Below are positions 36,301 to 47,609 of a DNA stretch of 64,000 bases, piece by piece. The notes below the pieces were generated by a model, which saw only the letters and a program-made list of their open reading frames with translations, searched no databases and was not told the DNA's origin. The stretch covers positions 63,834,697 to 63,898,696 of the forward strand of contig NC_054741.1 in NCBI RefSeq assembly GCF_018143015.1, written 5' to 3'. The DNA comes from Lytechinus variegatus. Its lineage: Eukaryota; Echinodermata; Echinoidea; Temnopleuroida; Toxopneustidae. Each line of letters begins with the position of its first letter. Position 1 is the stretch's first letter. A program made the translations under genes and the position numbers.

Positions 36301-36737
36301 ATGAGGATGTCAAAGTTTGATTCCTTGAGCTGAGCAAGTGTTCGTGAGTCGTCAAAGAGACACTTACAACCATGTCGTATCACGGTAAAAACCCACCTTA
36401 ACACCTTAATTTGCTTTGTCCCACTCGACTCGAAAGCAAGATCAAGGAACTCCTTTTCAAGTTCCTCCTTCGGTGGCAGTTCTTGAGGATACTCGAATTT
36501 GTATTGGATGGACCGGCTGTAGGTGTCATCCGAAAAACCATTTGTTCCTTCGGAAGAACTTGTGATGATGGTGACATTGTGGCCGCGTCTGGTTAGAGCT
36601 CCTGCTATGTCTGATAAACCTCTGGCATGGCTACTCGGTACAGGTACAAGTAAGGATACGGCAATATTAGCACCCTTCACTATGTATACGACATAGATGA
36701 TGAATATTGTGACCGTTAAACTGATCCAGATCTTCAT
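30349..36737 (-). CDS. UDP-glycosyltransferase UGT-C (5 exons, 526 aa)
   Basis: Third UGT of the trio and the most diverged. Coding exons are 35874-36737, 34278-34334, 33357-33522, 32810-33029 and 30349-30622, with GT-AG introns in phases 0, 0, 1 and 2 and an open spliced frame. The signal peptide covers about residues 1-22. Likely catalytic residues are His37 (SSHARGL) and Asp148 (LIGDAF). The microexon reads FVQGSGEHGF. The donor signature is altered: YHGGAKGILEAIYHAVP and PIFAEQ. The last exon gives YWVEHILKFGG, one transmembrane helix and the tail KIKVE (KxKxx). Introns 1, 2 and 4 hold a LINE fragment, a dispersed repeat and a TTAA MITE. A young LTR element lies about 760 bp upstream of the ATG and could affect expression. 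Looks intact; substrate unknown. Confidence 0.92.
31653..32259. mobile_element. TTAA MITE family 1, full copy (UGT-C intron 4)
   Basis: Ends TTAAAGGTCAAGTCCACC and GGGGTGGACTTGTCCTTTAA with TTAA on both sides. It carries the internal TCAAAATCGGATG module twice in opposite directions. Confidence 0.75.
32433..32616. mobile_element. Worn hairpin MITE, GTTTCATAAAGCTG type
   Basis: Left GGCAGGTGTTTCATAAAGCTG and right CACACACCTG ends with GCGAACAGG... between, a degraded relative of the hairpin at 60673-60850. It lies in UGT-C intron 4. Confidence 0.45.
33596..33862 (-). repeat. Dispersed repeat with GAAACGTCGAGTC head, copy 2 (UGT-C intron 2)
   Basis: On the minus strand it starts CTGAAGACGGACAG...CTGTCCGAAACGTC (33844-33857 and about 33825-33838), with a 7-bp stem between CTGAAGA and GAAAC. 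It then follows the same block order as the copy at 9525-9885 and ends CATGGTGTACCGTA. Penelope-like or other retroelement origin is possible but unproven. Confidence 0.55.
35050..35480 (-). mobile_element. LINE fragment, C-terminal RT tail (UGT-C intron 1)
   Basis: The minus strand reads FRRSLIQKWKQQFNKSIF, then LLPSVFTDFFSYNNNLHSYP followed by TR. After a frame change come RHHGPDIWNTLPSSMKQLRF and TSPFKKGIK. This matches the usual end of CR1/L2-type LINE proteins (LPxxFxxFF...HxYxTR...GPxxWNxLP). It is truncated at the 5' side and frameshifted, so dead. Confidence 0.75.
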
Positions 36738-37491
36738 CGTGACTTCCTCGGCGTTACGGCCAGTTGAAGTAATCCAACTTCTCGATCAAGACAGTGCAGG
36801 TCTATTCAATGCTGGATAAGTAGTAGCATTCATTGAATATTTATTAGCATGATTAGGGGAAGTTTTTCATATGAGGGTCCATAATTATGCACAACTCATT
36901 AACACGTGACATTTCACCGAAGGCTAACCGTGAACTTCCTTTATTCGAAATGCACATCCTCGAAGGAGTCTTTATACCATGCCCACAACATGATATTACA
37001 GCCACATTAGCTCATTCACCATCCTGATGGATTTTACTGATTATGACAACCACAGAATTATACACCATCGAAATTATGGCGTTATAGGGCAGAAACAGCT
37101 GAAACATTAACACGTACCGTCATTCCCTCGATCTATCGGTGTTCCAAGTCTATATATAGAGGACCCTTTCCACTTGGGATTGACTGACATCACACCCGGG
37201 ACATCACATTTCAGACGAGATACTATACGGATCAGATCTTCTGGAACTTGTACTAGAATCGTAGGTACTCAAAGTGAATATAAAAAGCAGGAACTGACAG
37301 TATATGATATGCAAGTAACGCCAAACCCCCCTCTCCCCAACCATATCTTCGTCATTTATACATGTGTGTCAATGGTTCTGCATACCATGACCTCTCCTTT
37401 TTATAATGTTTATTGAGGCTGAACAGACATGTAAATAGTACAATGAGATACAATACGCCGCATGCGTATACAGCTAGTCTACAACTGTAGA
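36738..37491. other. 5' flank of UGT-C
   Basis: Probable promoter and 5' UTR region of UGT-C, ending at the LTR element. No ORF with recognisable similarity. Confidence 0.4.
37151..37158 (-). promoter_or_regulatory. Possible TATA box of UGT-C
   Basis: TATATATA (symmetric, so strand is assigned by context) about 415 bp upstream of the UGT-C ATG, inside CCTCTATATATAGACTTGG on the minus strand. Motif match only; the 5' UTR would be long or spliced. Confidence 0.22.
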
Positions 37492-37496
37492 CCCAC

Positions 37497-38676
37497 TGTG
37501 ACGTATAACTACGAGTGACTAGACAGTTGACAGTACTCAAAACAAAAAGACTCGGTGACGCAGAATTTCCAGTTATCATACGATGCATCAAGTACACCAT
37601 CAAGCATGCGACCTAGCATACCATCGAGCATACCATCGAGCATACCATCGAGCATGTTCAATCTGTAGCATAAAAATATAAACAAACAATAATAAGCATC
37701 TGTATATATGCAATTACATTTTACAATTATGTACTTGCATGAGATAAATAAATAGTCTAAGTATTGCACAAATTAATTGTGACGTTTGAATCTTGCATAA
37801 ATAAATATTCTGGTTTTCTGTAACAAATTTACCTTTTATGTTTTGTCAATGTGTTCAAAGAACCTTGAATAAACTTTGCTACATGTGATTAAACAAAACC
37901 TTGACTTTGTCTCATTTGTTCTTTATATAAACGATGATACTTAAATCAATATAACCTTGCCTCTAAACGACTTTCATACTCTGAGGCATTAATAACTAGC
38001 AATAACTTTATTCAATCCAATAACCACGCTTTCATTTCACCTATGTGTTATTTGCAATTATCAGGGCTTTCAAATGCACCAAAACTGGCTTTAATGCCTT
38101 ATTTCCAAACTTATAAATGTACTTTATCTATTTCAACAACTTAGAACCAAACGCAGCTAACAAAGAACACTTGTTTGACATTCCGTTTCGTTTACAGCTC
38201 TAAACATGAATAGCCTACTATGCACTGTGTGCGAGATTACCACACAGTACCGTACCGATATGCTATTACGCAACACTCTTCATGTGCATGTCCAATTACC
38301 TATCAATGTACAATGTCAATATACGTTTATCACACGTGTATTCTATACGTGAACTCCAAACACTTTCACCAAAGTTATGAGCTAGATTAACAACAAATTA
38401 ATTATCGTCGAGAGTTAATTTTGGTCTCATATATTCTGTTATGCATTACATTAAGAAAATATTAAGGTCTTTTTACTTACAACATTGGACTTGTACCGAT
38501 TATCTTGAATTCTACTGTAAAGTCACGACGGGCTGAACTTTAAATCTTTGTCGATCTTGGCAAGGCAAATTTCCAGCGCCCTCTATCGACCCAGATATAT
38601 AATGCTAGAACTCAATTAGCGTCTCTGACGTCATGCTAAATATTTCAAAGAAAAAATACACTTTTTAAATCTTACA
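37497..38676 (-). repeat. LTR (3' LTR in element orientation)
   Basis: 1180 bp, starting TGTGACGTATAAC and ending CTTACA on the plus strand. It carries a 12-bp minisatellite (ATACCATCGAGC type, about 4 units, near 37600-37655). A purine-rich stretch just inside (AAGGGGCCGG on the minus strand) may be the polypurine tract. Confidence 0.88.
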
Positions 38677-40333
38677 CACCGGCCCCTTAAATGCGTAGAC
38701 ACAACGGAGCATTTATCAACTTTTCTTTTACAATTGAATTTTACACTATCTTGCTTCCCTTTAAATCACTTGAACTGACTGGTAAAAAACAAGAACTCAC
38801 TGAACTTCAAATACCTTTAAATTGTATGTACCTGAATATAAATAATAGCATGCACTATTTGCTTACGTACACGTAGTTGTCTTCGACAACAATTGAAATC
38901 GATAACTCCTTTTAAAATATGGCAGTCTAGAAAATAATTCAATTCAAACTTTAACTGCCTGTGACCTAGAGACATTCAGTTATGCTCAAGAAGATAATGC
39001 ATTGCTTTCTCCCTGCAATCAACTATAAAACATTGTCACCTTAAAACATAAATTAAATTAGTGTGTCCTATCATTTTTCAAACATTGTGTTACCTATTAC
39101 ACAATATCATATCCTTTTCTGGGTCTTCACAGACTGAAATTAAATTCTAGCTGAGCATACAGTATATACACAAAATATAAATCGAACGTAATGCATCTTC
39201 AATGCTTACAACTCATTGAACATCTCCAAGTATTGTCTTTTCCTGCAAAACACTTGAATTGAGTTGGAGTTGTAAAACTTAAAACTGAACCTGTTTTTTG
39301 TCCTCTCTTAATCAGCAATAACAATATCAAACTCTCTGTATCAAATCTGACACCTTTGTAAGAATACAGTCTTGTTTGAATAACATACTTTATCAACTGT
39401 GATCATCAAATATGCCTTTTAGATCACAAAATGCACAAAAAATACCTCCTGAGGATGAGATATATATACTAGTTTAACTAGTCTCTATCAAGTTGAAATG
39501 TCCCTTTTACATGTATATAGTCTTTCTTCAATCTGCAATTTAATAAACATTTTAATGAATTTCAGAACTTATTATGTCCATCATCTTGAAATTCAAAGTC
39601 CTTCAAATTCAAAGTCCTTCATGTTGACGTCAACTTTCAAACTTTCATGTTGTAACTCATGATTCATGATAGTCTTGTTTCAAGTCTTGAATGTTTCTAA
39701 ACTTTCCATTCTTTAAGAATTTCCTGCTGCTTTGCTGAATGTCGTGGTGATAAACTGGTTGAAAATGTCCTCCTCGCTAACAGTCATTTATCGCGAAACA
39801 ATGAGAATGATTGGTTTCAAATTCTTAAACATTCCTTTGTGCATTTCAAAACAATTCTTGATTACTGATGCAAATTCCATTTCCTTGATTAGCAATTCCT
39901 ACTTTTGCTTTGGCATCAAATTATCAAATTATAAATTTTACACTGGTACAACACTAATCATCTTGCTTTGTTCAATAAGAGCAAAATCAATATAAAGAAA
40001 TTTTTAAACTGATTTGACAAATAAACCTCAAATATGAATTTACTTCTTATCCATATACTAAATCCATATTCCGCATAAATTGCTTGTTAAATGCACTTTG
40101 ACCAGAGAAATTGGAGTTTAGACACTGCCATTTTAACTCGCTCACTGATTTTGAACTTTCTGCTATTTCCAAAATACAATTTCTATACTCGTCCTTTTGG
40201 ATCTCACTGCTACCTTTTACAATTTCATCACAATGAGAAATATATCTTTGTAGTGCCTTAAATTTAAATCTTTTCTATAACAAAATACATGTGCATCATA
40301 TAATTTAAATGACCAAACATGTACAGTACAGAT

Positions 40334-43000
40334 TCAACCGTATCCCTTTTCTGAATTTTGATATACAATGTGCGGTGTGAAACTATCAACTCCAAAATAC
40401 ATGTAGCCAAAGAAAGTTTTACCAGTTGACACTCTAGGCAGATTGGCCAGGTCCGGCACCTGTGGAACCTTGTCAGGTAATACTTCTTTACTATGCTTGG
40501 CAAGGTCCGGCCCCCGTGGAACCTTGTCATGTAATGCTTCTTCATTACGCTTTGCCACACAATCACTAATAACTTGTGGACTTATGACTAAATAGTGAGG
40601 TAAGTACAATGAGGGTGTATCTTCTACTTGTTCTGTCTTATTAACTTTCATTACAGAGTCATTACTTAGCATATGTTTTATGTCCACTTGGTATTTCTTC
40701 TGAAGTGTATCATCTTTCGGTACTCTCTTGGGTGACGATTGCAAATGCTGCTCTGTGGTCAAAATGTCGTCTGGTAGATTTGGCGTTTTCTTCTCTAATG
40801 ACGTTGGCGATAGGTTGTGAACTCCATCTTTTTCACCACTACTCTCCCGGAAAGCTGACGCATTACTAACATTGACAGACGAAACTTTGTCCTTCTGAAG
40901 AACTTCTGAGCCTTCATTTTTCCTGAAACTCTGAAGTCTGTCATCCTCCAGGTTGATGTCGCTACCAACAAAGCTTGTAGTAGCTGTGTGTATGTCTTCT
41001 GGCATCTTGGGTTGAACAGGACCACTTACTGCCCATCCTAATTTGGTTCTTACAGCATATGGTCCATCCTTGGATGCTCTAACTTCTATGGGTATCAATG
41101 CTTCAGGCACATCTTGCCCGATCAAAAGTCCAACTTCATGTTGTCTGACGATAGGAATGTTGATTCCTTCTAGGTGGTTCCATCCTCTGGTGTCTTCCAT
41201 CTTGGCGATATGAGATTCTTTGACGTTGATTGACTCTCTTGTATATACACGTGGTAACTTCACTATTTCTGTATCTTTACCTGTGTCTACTATAAGGCTT
41301 ACAACTGATGTATCTGCTGTGCTGTTAGATCTTCCAAGTGTTGATAGATTTAGACTTTGCTTCCTTTCCACTGCGTTAAGTTGTCCGGATAGGGCTGCTG
41401 TACAAAACGTGCTGGTAGAACCAGTGTCTAGGAGTGCGTAAGTTTCAACAGACTTGCTCTCGTCGTGTGCCCTTACCCTAACTGGAACGATGGGAAGTAC
41501 ACACCTACCGACCCCTGTGACCAATTTATCAATGAAGCTATTCTGAGCCGTTTGGATTTCATCAAATGGTGTTTGAGTGGAAGATGATCTCAAATGTTTA
41601 TTTGGTTGAGGCTGATTCTCTATCTCTTGATGCGGAGTACCTCTTACAGGTGATGAGCTTTCTTGAGTTACGTGGAGGAACTTTGTATGTTTTCTCTGAC
41701 ATCCTGGAACTGAGCAAGTTCTGTTCAACTTACAATTTCTGCTGGTGTGACCTTGTTGCAAGCAATTGAAACATAGTCTGCTTTCTTGTGCAAATTTAAA
41801 TCTCTCATCAGGTGTCAGGGACTTAAAGTTGTCACAGCCAAACAAGGTATGGTCTTGATGACACTTGAAGCACTTCTTGGGCTTAGGAAAGCTTGAATTA
41901 TCAGAGACTGCTGTAGAGTAGCTGCTCTTGGAATGTTGCTTGTTGAAGCTTGGTTTAGATGCTGATCTTGGAGAAGTAGCAGTCAGCTCACCAAAGACTG
42001 GATCGTTAACTTCTTCGGCGGCATCAGATACAAACTTCACCATGTCAGTGATATCTGGAGAGCGACCTCTTTGTCTAATGTCTCTCACTACTTTCAACCA
42101 TCTAGCCTTGAGATGAAATGGGAGTCTTTCTGCCAGTTTGACCAGCTCTCTGTTACTGCTGATCTCCTTTGTTAGATTCAATGCCTTAAGAGTCTCAAGA
42201 CATACCTGCAATTCATCAGCGAACTTGCGTAGTCCAGTTCTATCATTTGCATGAAGTGCTGAACCATTAGTTAGCTTTTCGATCCACGCTTCTCCTATCT
42301 TAAATCTACTGCCAAAGCGTTCTCTCAGTAATTCTCTGGCTCGTTGATATCCAAGCACTGGATCCATTACCATACAACACTGTATGATGTTCTTGACATC
42401 ACCTTCACAGCACTGATACAACTTCATGAGCTTTGTCCCTCTGTCTAGTGTAGACGAGCCTATCAAATTATCAAAACATGCCATGAACTCATGATAGTGT
42501 AAAGGGTTACCGTTAAACTTCATGATTTCCACATTTGACAGGCTTATTGCTTCCAACAAACGATGCTGTGTTTGCTGATACTGATACAAATCTTGGTTGT
42601 GCTGCGGGTATGGCATTGTGTCTTCCAAATTCTCCTGCTGTACATTGTTGTTACGCTCGCTAACCTGAATCTGTGGCTGAACGGGCTGCTGCTGTTGACC
42701 AAGTTGTTCACTTGTGGGTTCTATCTTAATGTCGAGTTGACTGGGATGCTGATCATATTGTTCATATACAGCCTCTTCTGCTGCTGCAACTTTGAGCTTA
42801 GTTTCTAACATAAACTGTGCCTTCCTTTGCTGTAGTTGAAATTCTTGAAGCTCTAACTCTTGCTGTCCCTTTAAGGATGCTAGCTCCGCTGCCAGGGCTG
42901 CCTTCCTGGCCTTCGTATTTATCCTTGATGACGCTGTTGAACTCTTACCACCTTGACTGGCTGAGTCCTCGGGCTTGATACTTTCAGATGATACACTCAT
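40334..43000 (-). CDS. gag-protease ORF of BEL/Pao-type element (888 codons open)
   Basis: Fossil-element gene. In order: an Ala/Glu/Gln-rich coiled coil (about residues 28-80); a gag-like region (FNGNPLHYHEFMACFDNLIG, about 160-330) of the type common in Pao elements; Cys/His zinc knuckles (CFKCHQDHTLFGC and CFNCLQQGHTSRNC, C-x2-C-x4-H-x4-C); and an aspartic protease motif ALLDTGSTSTF near residue 530. The protein would package element RNA and process itself. It is not a host gene: it lies between matching LTRs. Confidence 0.85.
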   Translation of the reverse strand: MSVSSESIKPEDSASQGGKSSTASSRINTKARKAALAAELASLKGQQELELQEFQLQQRKAQFMLETKLKVAAAEEAVYEQYDQHPSQLDIKIEPTSEQLGQQQQPVQPQIQVSERNNNVQQENLEDTMPYPQHNQDLYQYQQTQHRLLEAISLSNVEIMKFNGNPLHYHEFMACFDNLIGSSTLDRGTKLMKLYQCCEGDVKNIIQCCMVMDPVLGYQRARELLRERFGSRFKIGEAWIEKLTNGSALHANDRTGLRKFADELQVCLETLKALNLTKEISSNRELVKLAERLPFHLKARWLKVVRDIRQRGRSPDITDMVKFVSDAAEEVNDPVFGELTATSPRSASKPSFNKQHSKSSYSTAVSDNSSFPKPKKCFKCHQDHTLFGCDNFKSLTPDERFKFAQESRLCFNCLQQGHTSRNCKLNRTCSVPGCQRKHTKFLHVTQESSSPVRGTPHQEIENQPQPNKHLRSSSTQTPFDEIQTAQNSFIDKLVTGVGRCVLPIVPVRVRAHDESKSVETYALLDTGSTSTFCTAALSGQLNAVERKQSLNLSTLGRSNSTADTSVVSLIVDTGKDTEIVKLPRVYTRESINVKESHIAKMEDTRGWNHLEGINIPIVRQHEVGLLIGQDVPEALIPIEVRASKDGPYAVRTKLGWAVSGPVQPKMPEDIHTATTSFVGSDINLEDDRLQSFRKNEGSEVLQKDKVSSVNVSNASAFRESSGEKDGVHNLSPTSLEKKTPNLPDDILTTEQHLQSSPKRVPKDDTLQKKYQVDIKHMLSNDSVMKVNKTEQVEDTPSLYLPHYLVISPQVISDCVAKRNEEALHDKVPRGPDLAKHSKEVLPDKVPQVPDLANLPRVSTGKTFFGYMYFGVDSFTPHIVYQNSEKGYG

Positions 43001-43074
43001 GACTGACTAATGGTGACGACTATTCTTGACGGTGACGACTGTTCTTACGGTGACGACAATGTTATTGAACTTTT

Positions 43075-44261
43075 TGTTACGTATAACTACGAGTGACTAG
43101 ACAGTTGACAGTACTCAAAACAAAAAGACTCGGTGACGCAGAATTTCCAGTTATCATACGATGCATCAAGTACACCATCAAGCATGCGACCTAGCATACC
43201 ATTGAGCATACCATCGAGCATACCATCGAGCATGTTCAATCTGTAGCATAAAAATATAAACAAACAATAATAAGCATCTGTATATATGCAATTACATTTT
43301 ACAATTATGTACTTGCATGAGATAAATAAATAGTCTAAGTATTGCACAAATTAATTGTGACGTTTGAATCTTGAATAAATAAATATTCTGGTTTTCTGTA
43401 ACAAATTTACCTTTTATGTTTTGTCAATGTGTTCAAAGAACCTTGAATAAACTTTGCTACATGTGATTAAACAAAACCTTGACTTTGTCTCATTTGTTCT
43501 TTATATAAACGATGATACTTAAATCAATATAACCTTGCCTCTAAACGACTTTCATACTCTGAGGCATTAATAACTAGCAATAACTTTATTCAAACCAATA
43601 ACCACGCTTTCATTTCACCTATGTGTTATTTGCAATTATCAGGGCTTTCAAATGCACCAAAACTGGCTTTAATGCCTTATTTCCAAACTTATAAATGTAC
43701 TTTATCTATTTCAACAACTTACATGTAGAACCAAACGCAGCTAACAAAGAACACTTGTTTGACATTCCATTTCGTTTTACAACTCTAAACATGAATAGCC
43801 TACTACGCACTGTGTGCGAGATTACCACACAGTACCGTACCGATATGCTATTACGCAACACTCTTCATGTGCATGTCCAATTACCTATCAATGTACAATG
43901 TCAATATACGTTTATCACACGTGTATTCTATACGTGAACTCCAAACACTTTCACCAAAGTTATGAGCTAAATTAACAACAAATTAATTATCGTCGAGAGT
44001 TAATTTTGGTCTCATATATTCAGTTATGCATTACATTAAGAAAATATTAAGGTCTTTTTACTTACAACATTGGACTTGTACCGATTATCTTGAATTCTAC
44101 TGTAAAGTCACGACGGGCTGAACTTTAAATCTTTGTCGATCTTGGCAAGGCAAATTTCCAGCGCCCTCTATCGACCCAGATATATAATGCTAGAACTCAA
44201 TTAGCGTCTCTGACGTCATGTTAAATATTTCAAAGAAAAAATACACTTTTTAAATCTTACA
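43075..44261 (-). repeat. LTR (5' LTR in element orientation)
   Basis: 1187 bp, starting TGTTACGTATAAC and ending CTTACA on the plus strand. It is nearly identical to the other LTR, including the 12-bp minisatellite. Just inside it, three short copies of GGTGACGAC lie at about 43013-43056. Confidence 0.88.
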
Positions 44262-44568
44262 CCCACCATCTGCAGTGTGTGTATCACAGCTGATTCAAGG
44301 AGTCTGCACAGCAGACTAGGTCTACTGGCTCGCTTCCCTCGCCCTTTCAGGCTGGTTTGCTTTGCAAACTCAGCCTGTTTGCTTTGCAAACCAGCTGCAG
44401 ATCCTACTTCACGAGCCATTCAGAGTCTGCATAGCAGACTAGTATACAGCGGGCAAGATGACCTACAAATAGATCTAGGACACACACCACTAACTATTTA
44501 CCCATAGACTGAGATTTGAAAAAAAATCGCCAAAAATAAGTCTTAGTAATGACATCATCCACACCTAT
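44262..44568. other. Flank with repeated CTGC...GCAG blocks
   Basis: AGTCTGCACAGCAGACTAG at about 44300-44318 recurs as AGTCTGCATAGCAGACTAG at about 44425-44443, and TTTGCTTTGCAAA occurs twice between them. No gene seen. Confidence 0.4.
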
Positions 44569-44667
44569 ATCATTTGGTAGTTCATCCAATATCCTTCAAA
44601 CGCTAAATATATGAAAATTTTTCATATATTTAGCGTTTGAAGGATATTGGATGAACAACCAAATGAT
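44569..44667. repeat. Near-perfect 99-bp palindrome
   Basis: Two 49-bp arms meet at one central base (44618): TTCATCCAATATCCTTCAAA in the left arm pairs with its complement in the right arm, with a single mismatch seen. It is probably a small fold-back MITE. Confidence 0.75.
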
Positions 44668-45393
44668 GTTTTTCATCATTTTTCGCGCTACAGGTGCTCA
44701 AACCAAGACTACGCGCAAACTTGGTTGCAGTCACAGTGCTCACAGGGTTTCTTGGGCAACTAAGACCAGATCCCTGATAAAACCCAGCATTGACAAATTA
44801 CTGCTCTCCCCTGGAACTGAACAGATCCAGTAGTAATCCCTCTTTATGCCCATATGAAAAAAAAATGTTCAGATATGCCCGTTGATTTGAATATTTGTCC
44901 AACCATTACGTTGTTTTAGGTACGGGTCGAGAGGGGATTCTCGAAATTGCCGGATCCTATTAGTGGTGTGCGTCCTCTACTGTTGTTGACTATTATAGTC
45001 TGCAAGCACATACTCAAATTTGTCAGCATGGTCAGTTAACACATTAAACCCTCTAGAGCAAAGACTATTTAGGCTCCAAACTCAGCCACAAAATATGAGT
45101 GAATCTCGTCTCACTAACTAAGACTCTGTTTTGTCCACTTTGCGAAACTGTCTGCAGACTAGTTGTTTACGATACTTGTGAATAACTGTAGAGAATTTCC
45201 AATCAAATCAAAGTATTGAGTAGAAATACAAAAAAATGAATCCTTATATCCCGATGGTAAGTACATGAAATAAGCCATTTTAAAAATTCATCACCAATGT
45301 TTAGAAGATCACAACAAAGTCAACAAGCAGCAGTACATTACCAAATTAATACAAATAACATAATTTAGTTACAGTCCGAATAAGCTCTGACAT
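44668..45393. other. No gene recognised
   Basis: Spacer DNA without repeat ends or coding motif. Confidence 0.4.
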
Positions 45394-45401
45394 GTCTGAC
45401 C

Positions 45402-45727
45402 CACTAGCGTACCTAAGGGGGGGGGCAGACTGCCTCCCTGACGAGTCACAACTGATCCAGGGGACGTGCCCCTGCCCCCTGACGAGTCACAACTGATACA
45501 GGAGACGTACCCCCCCCCTTGAGAAGAAAAATCAATAATTTGTAATGTAAAAATGCAATGAAAACAGACTGTGCCCCCTCTTTTGAACTTGACGCCTTTT
45601 TTTTTTGCTTGTCAATTTTTTTCGCGGTACGAATTTTTTTTCTGGTACGAAATCCTTTATTTTTGGTTAAAGACCCTTTTTTGCTTGTTAAATTTTCCGC
45701 GGACGAAATATCCTGGGTACGCCGCTG
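45402..45727. mobile_element. hAT-like MITE with 8-bp target duplication
   Basis: Ends CACTAGCGTACC and GGTACGCCGCTG are inverted, and the 8-bp GTCTGACC flanks both (45394-45401 and 45728-45735). The inside contains G- and C-runs and two copies of CTGACGAGTCACAACTGAT. Target size fits hAT transposition. Confidence 0.7.
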
Positions 45728-46303
45728 GTCTGACCCACTACTTTCTTTTTGCCTTTTCGGGAGCCTGTACTGTGGCTTTTGTTCCCGGAGAGAATCCTTA
45801 CTTTGTATATGTTTTTTTAGTTTGATTTTTTAATCCCTATTTTTTCTAAATTACGCGGTTTATTGTTACTTTTTCTACCTTTCTTCTTTTATTCATTCGA
45901 ATTATGTAAATTATGTTGATTTCCTTTAATTGAATATATACCACAGCAACCAATGTAAGGAAATGCGGAAGTTGCGATTCCGATTCAGATCGAAGTTCGA
46001 GGCTCGTGCCCTTTGCCAATGCACGTCCGGGAGCTGATGACAATATTTTTAACGTACCCAGGAATTCGTTACCAGGTAGGGGGCATGAGTGGATTAAAAT
46101 AGTCAGAGGTGATGTTACAGGGGGAAGAGGCAAGCGCCTTTCCATTGATTTTCAAGAAGTGAAACGAACATCGGCCTAAATTAGGCGAGCGAAGACAGAA
46201 GAGTATTTATAATGACCGTGATTAAATTTGCGTCATCTGTATGACGCCCCCCCCCCGTATGTATCTTAAGACTCTGGCACCGCCTCTAAAAATTGTCAAG
46301 ATC

Positions 46304-46467
46304 ATGATACGAGAAAGAATAACCGAGGACCAGGCCAGATACCATGAATATAACTTTGTCACCAAATTAATGGTTGATAACATGGTTACAGACAAGGATT
46401 TCATGGAAGTTATCATTGGATGGAAAAATTACCATTATATCAGCTTTTATCAAACGAGTCCCAGGTA
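46304..46467 (+). CDS. Possible orphan exon or gene fragment, unidentified
   Basis: An open frame starting MIRERITEDQARYHEYNF and containing KDFMEVIIGWKNYHY has protein-like composition, unlike nearby frames, and ends at CCCAG|GTAATT, a fair donor site. I do not recognise the family and no partner exons were found nearby. It may be a real exon, a relic, or chance. Confidence 0.22.
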
Positions 46468-46799
46468 ATTTTTCATAAAGGGGTAGACAAAAAAAAGGCG
46501 CCCAAATAAGGATGATTTTCACCAAGTTTATAACAGGGGTCGTGGATTATCCAGAAAATAACATAATCAAAATAATGCGTGAGCGAAAAATATGCTTAGC
46601 GCAGTAATTACAATATTTTTAAAACAAGAAACCGACTATAACAGACATCTTCTTTTATTCTTTTATTCCTTTCTCAATTCGTCTTCTCAACCATTAAATA
46701 GAAAACAAGTCACCTTATTGCAGAATTACTCTTTCCCTTCAATATTGCCATCTATGTCTCCTCTTTAATACAATACAAAACTGCCACAAATGTAAAGAG

Positions 46800-46985
46800 T
46801 AATTATAGTAGTACTAATAGTAATAATAGTAATGATAATAATGATAATAATAATAATAATAACTGCAACTATAATGATTACAATAATAGTATCGACATCA
46901 TGGTCAATGTAGAGTTGTGGATTTTTTATATGTGAATTATGCTTCAAGTAATAAATAAATAAATAAAATAAAATGACCCGATACT
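46800..46985. repeat. AT-rich simple repeats
   Basis: ATAATAATGATAATAA-type run near 46820-46862 and an AATAAATAAATAAA run near 46950-46970. Microsatellite only. Confidence 0.6.
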
Positions 46986-47228
46986 TTTACTTATTTAACA
47001 GTTTTAGAATGATGGTAATGATAATTACACCGAATATGCCTTCTTGTTGTTCGTATTTCAGCAATGATCTCGTTATACTCTTTTAATCGTCTTATGTATA
47101 AGAACGAATGTATTACGTGCATGCCAGTATTTTGTATCAATTTTGTCTCTCCTTGATTATGTATATTTGTAATTTGTATGTTTGCATGTAAACAAAATGA
47201 ATTTCCATTAAGTTGGACAATAAAACAT

Positions 47229-47609
47229 TAATTAAAAAAAAAAATTTCTACCAAGAACTATAACAATTCGACTGACAACTGATTAGTGCATTATTATAGT
47301 TGTTCATTGCCGCAACTTATTTCATCTGAATGGAGGCACATCATTTACACATGTAATAAAAAATGAAACAATTATGATTTCATGTAATAACATAAGAAAG
47401 GGAAAGTGGGGATATGACATAATCAGCCTACCTAATGAATATTCACGACGATGTGCATATAACTGTTTTCATAAAATATTTATATACTTTAAAATTCAAT
47501 AACTTTGTTAGTTGTTATCCGATTTCAATGAAATATTCAGCATTTTGCTCTGTGAATTTTACTTTATTTATTTAGATATGAATAACTTCAGCCCAGACCA
47601 TCCCTTTAA
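47229..47609. mobile_element. TTAA MITE family 2, right part
   Basis: Matches the right two thirds of the copy at 29039-29619 and ends CCATCCCTTTAA (TTAA at 47606-47609). The left end is missing. Confidence 0.6.

Larger units (their letters stand above)
37497..44261 (-). mobile_element. BEL/Pao-type LTR retrotransposon, non-autonomous, young
   Basis: Two 1.18-kb LTRs face the same way, with TGT...ACA ends. The 5-bp target duplication CCCAC lies at 37492-37496 and 44262-44266. Between them is a gag-protease ORF read on the minus strand. No reverse transcriptase or integrase part was recognised, so the element looks incomplete and would depend on a relative. The LTRs differ by only about 1% plus a small indel, so the insertion is recent on an evolutionary scale. 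Superfamily is assigned from the gag and protease style, not from pol. Confidence 0.88.

Noticed and set aside
37509-37769. Frame encoding repeated MLDG units (also 43087-43347)
   Set aside because: Translation of the 12-bp minisatellite inside both LTRs; no evidence for a protein.
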